NCBI GenBank assembly: GCA_003615045.1
Contig: ML014132.1
Span: 1 to 64,000 of the forward strand
Reading direction: 5' to 3'
Source: Caulochytrium protostelioides
Lineage: Eukaryota > Chytridiomycota > Caulochytriomycetes > Caulochytriales > Caulochytriaceae
DNA length: 64,000 bases
The first letter of the stretch is position 1. Every line of letters begins with the position of its first letter. Positions 1 through 10,403 of this stretch are shown here, in pieces. The translations under genes were made by a program, and so were the position numbers. The notes beneath the pieces are model-generated. The model saw nothing but the letters and a program-made list of their open reading frames with translations, did no database searches and was not told the origin of the DNA.

Positions 1-814
1 AGACGGGCATAGGATGTCCACACGTTGATGCGCAGGAGTCGTGGCAGCGGCTACGGCGGCGAGCCTGGAAGAAGCCTGTCAAGGGCCTTTCCGCCTTCAC
101 GTATGAACTCGCGAGTGTTTGGCCCGGCGACCAAAGCACGACGCGCTTTCCACGCGGGCGGCCCCACGGACTCGTATGGCGGTAGGCTCGTCCGCATGGG
201 CACCACGGCGGCAGAAGCAGCCGGGCTAGAGCGCCCCTGGCCCTGTCGGGGCCTGGCATGGCCGCACTGCGACGACACCCCCACCGAGGCGCTAGTCCAG
301 GCGTCGCAGCGTAAGTTGAAAGTTTCATCAGTGGGGTCATGCGCGGGCGCGCCACGGGGTTTCAGAGCAGGGGCGACGCGATATGGGAGCGACTCGGACG
401 AGCCTGCGCTATGTCGTGGAGGAAGGCGCTCCGCGGGCGCAGCATGGGCGGCTCCGAATAAGGGCTACCTCTCAATTCGGCCTAATGAGGCTCCGCTAAC
501 AAGGGAGCGAGCAACAGGCGCCGCCGAACAAGTGAATACGCAACACCGCTAGATCCCTGGATGCGAGGCCACGAAGTCGGCGCTCCAATATAAAGGGCTG
601 TCCAGATCGCCCTGATCTGATCATGACCACGAAGTCAGGACTCTTGAGCAGCTAGACTCACTGGGCCTCGTTACCGGCGCCTCTCTATCTTATGCCTTTA
701 GCCTTATACATCCGCCTTTACGCCAAGCCACCTCGTCTGACGAAAATCAAGCCGGGCCGGGAAACTGTCTGCCGTGAGCGCGCGGGGCAGCGCGGGGAAT
801 GGCAGTTCGGGCAT
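1..814. other. Left-edge region without a supported gene
   Basis: The longest frame here (about 28-552, +) encodes an Arg/Gly/Ala-rich composition with no recognisable motif. Overlapping frames on both strands are equally open, as expected of GC-rich non-coding DNA. Only the terminator side of the minus-strand gene that ends at 815 is adjacent. I see no RNA gene or repeat of note. Confidence 0.5.
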
Positions 815-2266
815 TTAAGCCGGGTGACGAATATAATCATGTACAGCGTCGCGGGCCACTTCGATGAGGTTGTTTCTGCCGAAGATATGGGTACCGGCTT
901 CAGTTTTTGTCTTCCATGGACCGGGTTTCCCTAAAGCGTTCAAAACTGCCGTCATACGCGTCAGTTCTGCTGGCGGCGATATGTCATCGCGGGACACGGG
1001 AATCCCGTGAAGAGCTGCTAAAATTTTTGGAGAGGGGTTTTGTCGTTCTTCCTCTTCAGATGTGGGGTGCAACTGGGGAAACTGGTGATTTTTGAGATCG
1101 GCGATTATTTTAGAAACGCCCCCTTTCTCTGAGAAGTCCAACAAAGTAACCGCTTTATGCCAGCGTGTGACGCGATCTAAGTACCTAACTGACATATCCA
1201 TGGTCCAGGGTTGCATCTTGCGGCGCGACAGTTCAGCCTTAAAGAATATCATCAGCTCGTTGGCTATCGATTTTGCAATCAATTGACTTAACCCATAGAC
1301 GCGTGGCGAAAACATGATCAAGGAGGCATAGTCAGGTTTGCTCGGAGCTGTTTCGGGCCTTGCGTCCATCAAGTCTAGCCACTGGGCAACATTTTCTGGG
1401 AACCCCGCAGAGGCTTGAACCCCTGACTCAGATTGATCTCGTGGGATGTTTGTAGCGACCCACTTACTGGCCACGGCTGTGACCGTGTTAGGAATGGTGC
1501 CCGACGTGAGAATTTCTGAGAGACTACGCACAGCGGGTGCAACGTCCGTGTCGGAAGGCAGGTTATTGTTCTTGACGTGCGTTGGTTTTTCGAAATTCGC
1601 GTTCGCATAATCGGTGAGCAGAAATGCGAAATTGGCGATCAGGTTGATTTTCTCGGGTCCGACTGGGCAGTTCTCATGAAGCCAGACGCTCTCTGTGATC
1701 GAGGTTTCCGTCAATAATACATAGTTACTGAGGATATGACATGACGACAGTGCTTTGTCGCTGAACACACCCCAATCCTCTATAATTTTGCTACCGCTGG
1801 TCCAGGTAATATCACTATCTGGAAACAAATTCGAGCTGAAGACTCCAAGTTTTTCTGGGCCGAGAAAGAATAAAGAAAACAGGACCAAGTCTGACGAAAA
1901 ACGGAGTTTCGGATGGCCTTCATCTGAGGGGTCAAGCTCTAATTTGAAGGGGTCAATCGAGAGAAAGTCAATCGGCAGTAAATAGTCGTCAGCGCTCAGG
2001 CGATTGCGCCAGAAAGACTCCAGCTCAACATCTGAAAGCTGTTCTTCCCATTTCTGGAACCGTTCTTTTGGTGGCAGCTTTTGCTGGATGGCCGTCTCGA
2101 TCTGGTCATCAACGTAGCGGAGTATCCAATAATCACTTCCATCACGAGTGGTGGGAAGGCCAGTGGAACGACCAAGAGTGGAAAGACTAACAGCCCAAAT
2201 CGGCAAGATGATGACCGAGAGCAAAAGCAGTCCTTGGCCGAAACGGCCGGCGGTGAGAATGAGCAT
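815..2266 (-). CDS. Orphan protein with N-terminal signal/anchor segment
   Basis: This uninterrupted 483-codon frame ends in TAA at 815-817. The frame is open further upstream, but the first ATG is at 2264-2266. It is chosen because it is followed directly by a hydrophobic stretch (about residues 11-25, Leu/Ile/Val-rich) that looks like a signal peptide or signal anchor. No other membrane segment is seen. The rest is a polar, globular-looking chain with ordinary composition, unlike the Ala/Pro/Arg low complexity of spurious frames in this window. I do not recognise a family. Codon third positions are much less G/C-biased than in neighbouring genes, which suggests recent transfer, fast evolution or a mobile-element passenger. 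A short upstream exon cannot be excluded. Confidence is for its being a real gene, not for a function. Confidence 0.6.
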   Translation of the reverse strand: MLILTAGRFGQGLLLLSVIILPIWAVSLSTLGRSTGLPTTRDGSDYWILRYVDDQIETAIQQKLPPKERFQKWEEQLSDVELESFWRNRLSADDYLLPIDFLSIDPFKLELDPSDEGHPKLRFSSDLVLFSLFFLGPEKLGVFSSNLFPDSDITWTSGSKIIEDWGVFSDKALSSCHILSNYVLLTETSITESVWLHENCPVGPEKINLIANFAFLLTDYANANFEKPTHVKNNNLPSDTDVAPAVRSLSEILTSGTIPNTVTAVASKWVATNIPRDQSESGVQASAGFPENVAQWLDLMDARPETAPSKPDYASLIMFSPRVYGLSQLIAKSIANELMIFFKAELSRRKMQPWTMDMSVRYLDRVTRWHKAVTLLDFSEKGGVSKIIADLKNHQFPQLHPTSEEEERQNPSPKILAALHGIPVSRDDISPPAELTRMTAVLNALGKPGPWKTKTEAGTHIFGRNNLIEVARDAVHDYIRHPA

Positions 2267-2976
2267 CGGGTGGGTTCGGCAGCAAGTAAGTCGAGCGGAA
2301 GGGTCAAGGGCGCGGTCATTCAGTGCTGCAAAGCGTGGCAATGAGCCAAACCTTGGAGACTAGGACGAAGCGCGGCCCATGAATCACCCATCAAAGACGA
2401 GGCCCGACACGAGTCCACGGAACATCGTATATGTAGCCGCAGCAACAGGGTTGCCGGCACAGCTACTCCGAGCAGGCTACTCGGGCAGCGGCACTCCGAC
2501 ATGGCAAAGACAACAAGGCGTCACGAAGCATGTGCCGCCAGTGCCCCAGGGCAGACCCTGCGAATTGTGTACACTGTGCCCTGTGCCATGCACACGGGCT
2601 TTCAGCCATGATGTCGGCGGGCATCGCCACGTCGATGCCGCCGTCCCGCCGAACAGCGACGCCTACGGCGGTGGATGTCGAGGACCATGACGATGGCGAT
2701 GATGATGCCGCCACTGACGAGGACGACGAGGACGACGAGACGTATGGCGACTCCTTCGAACTCAATCTTCCCAGCGCCGTGCAGCCGACACCGATGCCTT
2801 TTGCCGGGTTCGCCGCTCATGCGCGGCCATTCTCGCGCGACGACGCGTCGTGGTCCCTGTATACCAAACTATATGCCACAGGCACACGGATGCAAAACAA
2901 GAAACGAGAATCATACTATACCAAACTATATGTCACAGGCACAAGGATGCAGAACAAGCAACGAGAATCGTACCGA
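2267..2976. other. Intergenic, with acidic open stretch
   Basis: No gene is supported. A plus-strand frame from an ATG at about 2608 encodes an Asp/Glu-rich run and then reads through the tandem repeat and into the antisense of the RGS gene, so it is more likely fortuitous. The tandem repeat at 2860-2973 is the only clear structure. Confidence 0.4.
2860..2973. repeat. Two-copy 57-bp tandem duplication
   Basis: Two direct copies, 2860-2916 and 2917-2973, each begin TATACCAAACTATATG and end in GAGAATC(A/G)TAC. They differ at about five positions. The second copy stops three bases short of the stop codon of the minus-strand RGS gene, so the repeat lies in that gene's 3' UTR/terminator region. 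Confidence 0.9.
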
Positions 2977-5874
2977 TCAGCGTCGGATCACTTTCTTGAC
3001 CAGACGGCGCTCGCGCCGCACAAAGCCGAGGAAGTCTTCCTGGAAAATGCGGTCGACGACGTAGGTGCGGGCTTCGTCAAAGACGGTGGCGCGCAAGGCA
3101 CCCTTATTGATGCGGGTGCCGCGCTCAAAGTTCTCGAACTGGCGCACAATGGTCTCGTAGATGTCGAAGGGCACATCCACCGCGAGCGGCGACCCGCGCG
3201 CCAGAAACGTGTCAAAGAAACTGTAGTAGTGCTCCACCAGGAACGGCGGCACGATGGTGTCTGGCGCGAGCCCGGGGTCCACGTGGGGCGCCTCGTGCAC
3301 CAGCACGTTCGGCTTGGCGTTCTCGCGGAACGCCTCGGCTAAGCCCCGCGGCACGGTCGCCTTCGGGCCGTGGGTATGCGCCAGACTCGCGTCGCGCGGG
3401 CCATACCCGCCCGCATGCACCTGCGGCGCGCCGCGGATGCGCGTATGTGCCGCGAGCAGGGCGTCTTCGTCGACCACACCGCTGCCCACCAACACGCGAC
3501 CCATCAGCCCGCGCCACTGCCGGTAGAAGAGCGGCAGCTCCGCGCTGTGGGCCTGCGCGCAGTACCGGATCAGCGCGTCAAAGGCCTCCTGCTCAGCGAG
3601 TAGCTTGCGAAAGCTGCTGCGGTCGTTGTAGTCCTCGGGGCAGCGCAGCGCGGTGATGCCATCGGTCGGGATGGCGCGGCGCAAGCGGGCGGCGCGGCCG
3701 CGGCGGGACTCGCACATGGGCAGCGGCGCCTCGCCGGCGCGCTCGCGGCCCGCGGCGCCCATCCACGAGGCGACCGTCGGGCCCAGCACGGCAAAGAGGT
3801 GTCCGATGAAGAGCGCCAGCGCAACAAAGTCCCCCGGGTTGATGACGATGCGCAGAATACTGGTGTCGGCGATGGAGGACCAGACAAAGTACGCGACGAA
3901 GCACAGCGAGTACACAATGGAGGTGCACCAGAGTTCGCGCTTCACGTAGAACGGGTCGTGCACGTGGCGCAGTACGACGAAGACGGCCGGCGTGAGGATG
4001 AGCGCAAAGAAGGCCATGGTGGCCATGAGAGGAATTTCTTCCCAGTCGTACGAGCACGAGTTGCCGCGATCGTGGGTGCGGCCTGAGCGCGACCAGTAGA
4101 GCTGCAGCACGGCGAGCCAGCACAGCACGAGCAGATGTACGCCGATGGCGAGCCAGCGCAGTCGGCGCTGCGACGAGGCGTCGGGCCCAAAGAACCGGCT
4201 GCCGTTAGTCAGCACGGGGTGCGCATCAGTCGCGGTCGGGCCGCTCTGCTTGCTGTAGATCTTGCGGATCTGGATTGAGCTCCGAATCCGGGTGCGCCGG
4301 GTCGTCTCGTCCTCGCGGTCTTGGGACATCGTTTCCCGCGGACGGTAGACCTGAGCACAGATCATTTTGACCTTCGCACGGTTGAGGCGGTGGTTGTACT
4401 GGAGCCACATAAACCGCGCCGTGAACGAAAACAGCGACATGCAGCACCCGATATAGAGAATCCAGGACATGAGCACGCACGGCAGCCCCTGATCGAGCGC
4501 CTTCTGGCCCATGAAGCCCGCCGTCACAAACAAGGCACCAAAGGCGCCCAGCAGGAGCGGGAACAGCGGACGCCGGCGCAAAAAGTAGTCCTGCTGCCGT
4601 CGCATGAGGAAAAAGAGAGTTGACAGCACGATCGTCCCGACCATCACGCCGAACAGTGCTTTGTAGATGGGTCCAACGATGTGGCGTAGTCTCTCGGCCG
4701 TCTCGATCGTCGCCGGCAGGACCGTAATCACATTCAGCGCGACGGGGTGGGTCGAGGTGCTGATGACGGTCTGCTGGCCGGGACGACTCAGACTGGAATT
4801 CAGCATCTCGGGGCCGCCCAGCTGCGTGACATTGGAATCCTGCCAGGGATCCAAGGGGCTGCCGGGCGGCGCCAGCGGGTCGCTGTCCGCCGCCGCATCC
4901 GTCGTACGATCCGCCGACGTTTCGGCGGTACGAGTGACGAGCGCATCCGACGGCTCGATATCCGCGACGATCGGATCCGTCTCGCTCTTTGCGGCCGCCG
5001 TGTCGTCAAGCTGGGAACGAATCAGTGCGGTGTCCGCGCGGCTCTCCGTTGGACCCCCGACCCATGGGTCAGGATCGCTGTTCGGCAGTCTATCTGCTGG
5101 CACCGCCTTTTCAGACGACAGCGACGTTAGTGAATCCTTCGAAGTCTCGGGGAGCTCGCCGTCTGGCTGGCGGCTATTGGCGCTGGCCAACTCAGCATCG
5201 AGATCCGATCCGCTGGATTTCGAAAGCGGCAGGTCTGACTCGGAGCCCCTGTCCGCGATGGGACTTATTCCGTGGGGCACTGCACCAGGATCGGTGAGGG
5301 GCGCCTCGCCGGCAGCCCCGATTTTCTCGCCCATCCTGAGATCACTGGCAGCAGTCTCTGTCATGTCCGGGTGGGACGGGAGAAGGGTCTGCGATCGTTT
5401 CATGCGCCGCAACCGGTGCGCCTCGCGCTTAACAAGCCGCTGCAAGATCGATCCTTTTTCCAGCGCCGCCGGCGCCGCTGAGCGGTCAGGCGGCGCTGCG
5501 GATTCGCGTCCAAGCGACCGCTTCGATCGGCGGTAGAGCTGCTCGCCGTCCAGCAAGCGGCCGGGACCAGCGTCGCTTACAGACCGGCGGGCGAGGCGGA
5601 AGGTATCATGCGCCGGTGCCGCAGCGCGGTCAGCCCGCGGCCGGTCGCGCTGGTCTCCCGATGAGGACGGCGGCGGCGGCGGCGGCGGCGGCGAGGTTCG
5701 TCGATGGACGGCCGCCGCGGCACGCAACGGGTGATGGGCCTCGCGCCGCGCGAGCCGCGGTGGCGGCTGCGGAGGCCGCAGCGGTGGACGTGCGGACGGC
5801 GGCGTCTCGCGGTGTGCGGCGGGAGAGTCGGCGCCGGATGCGGGGCGTCGCCGCCGCTGATGCCGCGACGGCAT
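2977..5874 (-). CDS. Seven-transmembrane protein with C-terminal RGS domain
   Basis: A receptor-like regulator of heterotrimeric G-protein signalling at the plasma membrane: the RGS box would accelerate GTP hydrolysis by a G-alpha subunit. From the ATG at 5872-5874 (965 aa) the order is: a ~400-residue Pro/Arg/Ser-rich N-terminus containing a poly-Pro run; seven hydrophobic helices near residues 405-424, 437-455, 465-488, 574-594, 616-635, 649-668 and 684-704; then an RGS-like domain from about 750 to the end (FRKLLAEQEAFDALIRYC near its start; a typical hydrophobic/acidic helical pattern to the C-terminus). This matches fungal 7TM-RGS (GprK-like) architecture. The frame stays open to 6102 without another ATG. 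The true start could also be the Met at 5403, since the extreme N-terminus is low complexity. It is single-exon as read; a 5' intron is possible. Confidence 0.8.
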   Translation of the reverse strand: MPSRHQRRRRPASGADSPAAHRETPPSARPPLRPPQPPPRLARREAHHPLRAAAAVHRRTSPPPPPPPPSSSGDQRDRPRADRAAAPAHDTFRLARRSVSDAGPGRLLDGEQLYRRSKRSLGRESAAPPDRSAAPAALEKGSILQRLVKREAHRLRRMKRSQTLLPSHPDMTETAASDLRMGEKIGAAGEAPLTDPGAVPHGISPIADRGSESDLPLSKSSGSDLDAELASANSRQPDGELPETSKDSLTSLSSEKAVPADRLPNSDPDPWVGGPTESRADTALIRSQLDDTAAAKSETDPIVADIEPSDALVTRTAETSADRTTDAAADSDPLAPPGSPLDPWQDSNVTQLGGPEMLNSSLSRPGQQTVISTSTHPVALNVITVLPATIETAERLRHIVGPIYKALFGVMVGTIVLSTLFFLMRRQQDYFLRRRPLFPLLLGAFGALFVTAGFMGQKALDQGLPCVLMSWILYIGCCMSLFSFTARFMWLQYNHRLNRAKVKMICAQVYRPRETMSQDREDETTRRTRIRSSIQIRKIYSKQSGPTATDAHPVLTNGSRFFGPDASSQRRLRWLAIGVHLLVLCWLAVLQLYWSRSGRTHDRGNSCSYDWEEIPLMATMAFFALILTPAVFVVLRHVHDPFYVKRELWCTSIVYSLCFVAYFVWSSIADTSILRIVINPGDFVALALFIGHLFAVLGPTVASWMGAAGRERAGEAPLPMCESRRGRAARLRRAIPTDGITALRCPEDYNDRSSFRKLLAEQEAFDALIRYCAQAHSAELPLFYRQWRGLMGRVLVGSGVVDEDALLAAHTRIRGAPQVHAGGYGPRDASLAHTHGPKATVPRGLAEAFRENAKPNVLVHEAPHVDPGLAPDTIVPPFLVEHYYSFFDTFLARGSPLAVDVPFDIYETIVRQFENFERGTRINKGALRATVFDEARTYVVDRIFQEDFLGFVRRERRLVKKVIRR
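5668..5693. repeat. (CGG)n microsatellite in RGS gene
   Basis: A pure CGG trinucleotide run of 26 bases. On the minus strand it encodes the poly-proline tract in the N-terminal region of the 7TM-RGS protein. Confidence 0.9.
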
Positions 5875-7844
5875 GGCGCCGGGTGCCGGAGGGGTTGGCC
5901 GGCCGGCAGGCCGCTGGGGAGCGATGTCCCTGCGACGGAGGACCCCCCGGCGGAGGACCCCGCGACGGGCCGGTGCTGCCGCCGGCCCCGTCTCGGTCAG
6001 GCAACGTTTCGGCGCGAGGATGCCGTTCTGCCGCTCGCGTGTGCGCAACTCGGTATGGTCGGCTCGGCACGACGGCCCATCCGACGCCTGCACCGATCCC
6101 ACGAGCGAAGCAAGAGGAAATCGTCCTTGAGCCGATCGATCGAAGGGTCAATCGATGGGTCCAGGGGGATGGATGATCAAGTAGGATCAGCGGCGAAAAG
6201 GGCCGGGTGGGCTCTCTGTCGAGAGAGGTGTCTCGACCCTTCAACGGGGTCCGTCTCGCGGAGGACCGGGAGGAAGCGGGCGGTGATGTGGCGGCGGTGT
6301 GCCGTGGAATCCGATGGCGGAGGGCGGAAGGACCATCGAAAGGGGTCAGGCTGACTGGTGCGCGGCCGTCCGATCGTCGTCCCGAAGCATTGCCTCGCTG
6401 TGAAGCTTCCCACAAGCGTCGGCAGCGACAGGATTTGCCATGTGGAGGTGCGTATGAGTGCACCTGCGTTTCAGGCCTTGCCGAGCATGCGTTGGGATCT
6501 GCCGACAGCGGCCGCGCCATTCGGGAGGGGGTCCCTGCTCCGGTGGATGGAGTGTGCTTGATGTCCGCGGCGGCGATCGTTGTGACTGACCCGAGACATC
6601 GCGGCCTGTGGCGCCCTTTGGGCTTACGCCACTTTTTCGATGGGTCCCGTGCCGGCTCAGACTGGGCCCGCCGATCGCGGTCATCTCGGGAGCGCCTCGC
6701 TGACCCCCTTGCGGAACAAGCCGCGGCCCTGGCTTCCTGTCCCGCTCGCAGGCTCGCCGTGCCATTGACCTGGTATCCTGGATGGATCACCATCCCGGAT
6801 CCATCACGATGTGATGAGTATCACGATGCCCATCACCATCGGTATCAGTGCTTCTTGGCTCGTCCGCCGTCCTGCGTTGCGTCGGTCGGTGAACATCGAT
6901 GAAGCGGTTTCGTGGCAAGTGCACGACGGAGCTCAGCCTCATCATGATGTCCGACCGTGTTTCAGGCGGGTGCAGGCCACCGCAAGAAGGGGGGAGAGGG
7001 AGAGGCACACACCTGCCGTGCCGTGCCTTGCCGTGCCGTGCCGTGCCGTGCCGTGCCGTGCCCGCCAGCCATGGCCATCGGCGGATCATCCCCGCTGCGT
7101 GGCGGTCGCGGGGATGATTGCCTCCGTGCATGGTTCTGCCTGGAACGTCCATCACAAGGCAACAGGCACCAGGACGCGCTGCCGCACGACGATGGCGTAT
7201 GCATACTCGGGAGGGATTCATCAAGACATCAAGAATCCACCAAATCATGCCGTGCTGCCGGTCGCGACGCTCTCGAAGCTGCTCATCGCTGACACATTGT
7301 TGACGCTTCTCCCTACGGGCCTCGACCGGCGCCAGCGCCTGTGCCGTCACACCCATTTTGCGACAGCGGGTCTGATTTTCTCCGCCTTTGGCTTCACTTG
7401 CACACCATCACAGTGTTTCGCCCCAACCGCGCTCGATCGATGCCGAGCGGAGCTCGCCGATTGGACACCGGACACGGGAACTCACCGGACCGACCGCCCC
7501 CGACAATGCACAGCGCCGCCCGCACGCTCGGGTCTTCTCCAAGCATTCCCCGCACCGCCGCCGCCGCCGCCGTGTGCGCGTCACCCTTGTCGTCGGCGCC
7601 TTCGCTGCTGCCGTCGTGAGCTTCTCTTCATTCGGTATCAACGTCCATCCTGACGCGAGCATCCACCGTCCGCTCGCACCTTGGGCTCGCTCTCTCACGG
7701 CATCGTGTCGCCTTGAGGGCTGCGCTGCGCTGCGGATCGACCGTTGATTAACACGCTTCTGTCCGCTTCATTCCGGCTGTGTCGCCAGACCGCAACCGCC
7801 AATTCGACGCTGCCGCCGCTGCCTCGTCCCACCTGCCCGCCGCC
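5875..7844. other. Intergenic, no gene supported
   Basis: About 2 kb between the RGS gene and the small plus-strand gene at 7845. Several overlapping frames are open on both strands but show no motif, no consistent third-position bias and many alternative-start artefacts. It holds a pentanucleotide repeat (7014-7062) and a short GCC run near 7557-7572. Confidence 0.5.
7014..7062. repeat. (GCCGT)n pentanucleotide repeat
   Basis: About ten tandem copies of GCCGT with one variant unit (GCCTT). It lies in non-coding sequence. Confidence 0.9.
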
Positions 7845-8186
7845 ATGGATCTCCTCGGCGCGACCATTATTTCGCGGCGTGTTAAGACCCGCAACCACGG
7901 CATGGTGCCGGCCATCGTGACGCCGCTGCATCCGCATCCGCACGCGGGCGGCGCCGCCACGGGGACCGGCGCCGTCGGCGCCACGCAACTCCACTCGCAG
8001 TCGGCGCTCGGTCCCGGCGGCTTCTGGCATCTGTGGGACGCCGCCGTCGCCGTCGTTAGCCCCACGCACGGCGGGCCCGCGTCGGCCTCGCATCCCGCCT
8101 CGGCGCTCACGCCCGCGCCACCGACCGTCTCCAGTCTCATGCACAAGCCGGCCGGCAGCTTCCCCCAGGGCAGCCGCAGCGCTTAA
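7845..8186 (+). CDS. Small hypothetical protein, 113 aa
   Basis: It starts at an ATG in a good context (GCCATGG) at 7845 and ends with TAA at 8184-8186. Third codon positions are almost all G or C, as in the well-supported genes of this window, which argues for coding. The N-terminus (MDLLGATIISRRVK) is mixed hydrophobic/basic. A His/Pro/Gly/Ala-rich middle and a Ser/Pro-rich tail follow, with no membrane segment. I recognise no family. It could be a real small protein or the last exon of a longer gene whose upstream exons were not found. Confidence 0.45.
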   Translation: MDLLGATIISRRVKTRNHGMVPAIVTPLHPHPHAGGAATGTGAVGATQLHSQSALGPGGFWHLWDAAVAVVSPTHGGPASASHPASALTPAPPTVSSLMHKPAGSFPQGSRSA

Positions 8187-8969
8187 TCGGCTCTTTGGTT
8201 CCTCGGTTCGTGCACCACCTCGTATGGGCTATCACCGTTCTGTGTGCGCGATACATCTTCTTGTTTGTCGAGATAATCTCCGGACATGGCTCCGCCTCTG
8301 AGCCATGCTCTCCGAGGCCTCTACATCATACGTGCTGCCTCGCCGTTTTTATATCCATGATGTGAAAACTCCTCGAGGCCAGCGAAGTCTTGGCGCCGGC
8401 GGCTGCCCCGAGGTTTTTTGTCGCAAAGGAGCGACAAATCGGCGCTCCTTGGACAGAACATGGTTCGTCTCTACGTGAACACCCTGGACCATGGTTTTGC
8501 CCTTGTGTGTTATCGGTTCAGAAAGCGGTGGACGTTTCATACGACCAAAAAATTATATATATAGTGCCGTTGGCGTTGGTCGGCGTTGCCGTTCCACGTC
8601 TTTGCCTTTGTCGCGACTTCAAACAAAAGGCGGGAAAAAACGCCACATTGTGTGCGCCGCGTCATGGGCTTGCCGGTCCACGCGAACAATCCCCCGAAAA
8701 GTCCGCCAAGAGCGGGAATATCACGCTTTTATCTCCGCAACCCATCCGGTCTAGCCGCACGCGCATACGCCGCGCTTGATGATGCCCACCGGATGCCCGA
8801 CGATGCTTTCACGCATCGCTTGGCCTGGTTTGGATGTCGCCTAGATCTCCTCCCAAACCTTTTCGACACCAGCCAGCCCCCCTTCCTGAGATTCCATCAA
8901 CCGGACATCGAACCGAATCCATAGAAATTAATAGAGGAACCCATAGACGATCCAACGAGCATCGGCGAT
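8187..8969. other. Intergenic upstream of PDCD2-like gene
   Basis: No gene seen. A TATA-like AT-rich island (ATTATATATATAG, about 8552-8564) stands out from the GC-rich background roughly 400 bp upstream of the next start codon. It may be a promoter element, but this is inferred from composition only. Confidence 0.4.
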
Positions 8970-10034
8970 ATGTCTCGGCACGAGGACCCGATCCAACTCG
9001 GCTTTGCGGAGCCCCTGGAGGCGGACGACACGCCAGCGTCATATGAGTTCGATCGCATCGGGGGGCATCCCGTCTGGCTGCATGCCATGACGCCGCTGCC
9101 GTCCGACCGCCGCCGCTGCTCCGCCTGCGGCCAGGCGATGCCCCTGCTACTCCAGGTCTTCACACCCGAGGACTGCCCCGAAGAGGCGCATGCCCGCGTG
9201 CTGTACCTGTTCGCGTGCCGCAACGGCAACTGCCTGCGCGACCCGGGGGCCGTGGCCGTCCGCGCCTTCCGCTCGCAGTGGCATGCGGACCCGACGCCCG
9301 CGACGGCGCTGGCGCCGCCCCCCGCGGACGCGCCCGCGCCGTTCCCGCTGTTCGCACTCGTCAGCGAGGACGAGCCCGCCGAGGACGCCGCCGCCGCCGC
9401 GCAGGACCTCGCGCTCCAGATGAAGGGCGTCGTGGTCGCGGACGGCGATGCGCCAGGCGTGGACGAATCCGAAGAAACCGGCGTCGGCGTCGACCCGACC
9501 TTCCTCGCCTTCCAGGCCCGCATCGAGCGCGAGCCGCAGCAGGCGTTCCGCTATGTGCGCACGCGGTATACCGAAGCCGATGTCGGTCTCGACATGAGCG
9601 AGGACGATGCCGGCGCCGACAGCGAGGACGAGGACGAGGCCGCCGAGTCGAAGAACGACCAGGCCCCCAAGAGCCTCTCATCCAATGCGCGGGCCTTGTT
9701 TGCCTGCGATGTGGGGAAGCCCGACCCGGCATCGCTAGTCTGCCGGTACTGTGCTGGGCCGCAGGATCTGGAATGCCAAGTCATGCCCCAGATCCTGCGC
9801 CATATCCAGGCCGACCACAGCGACGCGGCGGCCATGGACTTCGGCACGCTGCTCGTGTATACCTGCCGTGCCAACTGCCAGCCGACGACCGCCACGGTGC
9901 CCGAGGCCGACAGTGCCATGCCCACCGTCGCCGGCAGCGATAAGCTGGCCTATATGGAGGAGCGCATGGTCCTCCAGCCCTTCAGTCTCGATGGCATGTC
10001 CCTGGCCAACCCGGGACCGCAGTTCAAGGCATAA
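8970..10034 (+). CDS. PDCD2/Tsr4-like protein
   Basis: 354 aa, single exon, ATG at 8970. The N-terminus (residues ~8-45: LGFAEPLEADD, IGGHPVWL) is the conserved opening of the PDCD2 family. A Cys-rich zinc-binding region follows (CSACG; then FACRNGNC with the FRSQ motif about residues 70-110). After an acidic, low-complexity linker, the PDCD2_C domain appears near residue 250, with CRYCAG and a closing block on FGTLLVYTCRANC. Members of this family (yeast Tsr4, animal PDCD2) act as dedicated co-translational chaperones of ribosomal protein uS5 (Rps2) in 40S assembly. That role is inferred from family. It lies convergent to the synaptobrevin gene, about 370 bp away. Confidence 0.88.
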   Translation: MSRHEDPIQLGFAEPLEADDTPASYEFDRIGGHPVWLHAMTPLPSDRRRCSACGQAMPLLLQVFTPEDCPEEAHARVLYLFACRNGNCLRDPGAVAVRAFRSQWHADPTPATALAPPPADAPAPFPLFALVSEDEPAEDAAAAAQDLALQMKGVVVADGDAPGVDESEETGVGVDPTFLAFQARIEREPQQAFRYVRTRYTEADVGLDMSEDDAGADSEDEDEAAESKNDQAPKSLSSNARALFACDVGKPDPASLVCRYCAGPQDLECQVMPQILRHIQADHSDAAAMDFGTLLVYTCRANCQPTTATVPEADSAMPTVAGSDKLAYMEERMVLQPFSLDGMSLANPGPQFKA

Positions 10035-10403
10035 ATCTATCAACGGCCGCGGCGACGCTTCCCGCTGCTCTATCTCCTTATTAATTATTTATTCTCTGTC
10101 GCATGATGGCTGACACACCGCACGCAAACCGGGTGGTAGACATGGAACGACGTCCATCGCCGAGGCGCAGGACGCCGTCGGCAGGGACATGCGACAAGCG
10201 GTATCTGCTGGGTCGAGAACGGCCCACGTGCGTGGAGGACCGCCCCTCGCGTAACGCCTGCGAACGCATGGGCGCCATCACCTTTTTGTCATCCGCGGAT
10301 CAGGCTTGATGCTGGACGCACTGCCATACAACAGCGAAGGCACTGACGGTGACGGCGGTTGCCGCCATGCAAGCCTCCAATAAATGGCCCGCCATGGCCG
10401 TCC
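10035..10403. other. Convergent intergenic spacer
   Basis: This stretch between the stop codons of the PDCD2-like and synaptobrevin genes should hold both 3' UTRs. No motif or repeat was noted. Confidence 0.5.

Noticed and set aside
2608-3342. Acidic plus-strand frame reading over the 57-bp repeat
   Set aside because: It overlaps the conserved RGS domain antisense; the repeat translation looks protein-like only because 57 is a multiple of three.
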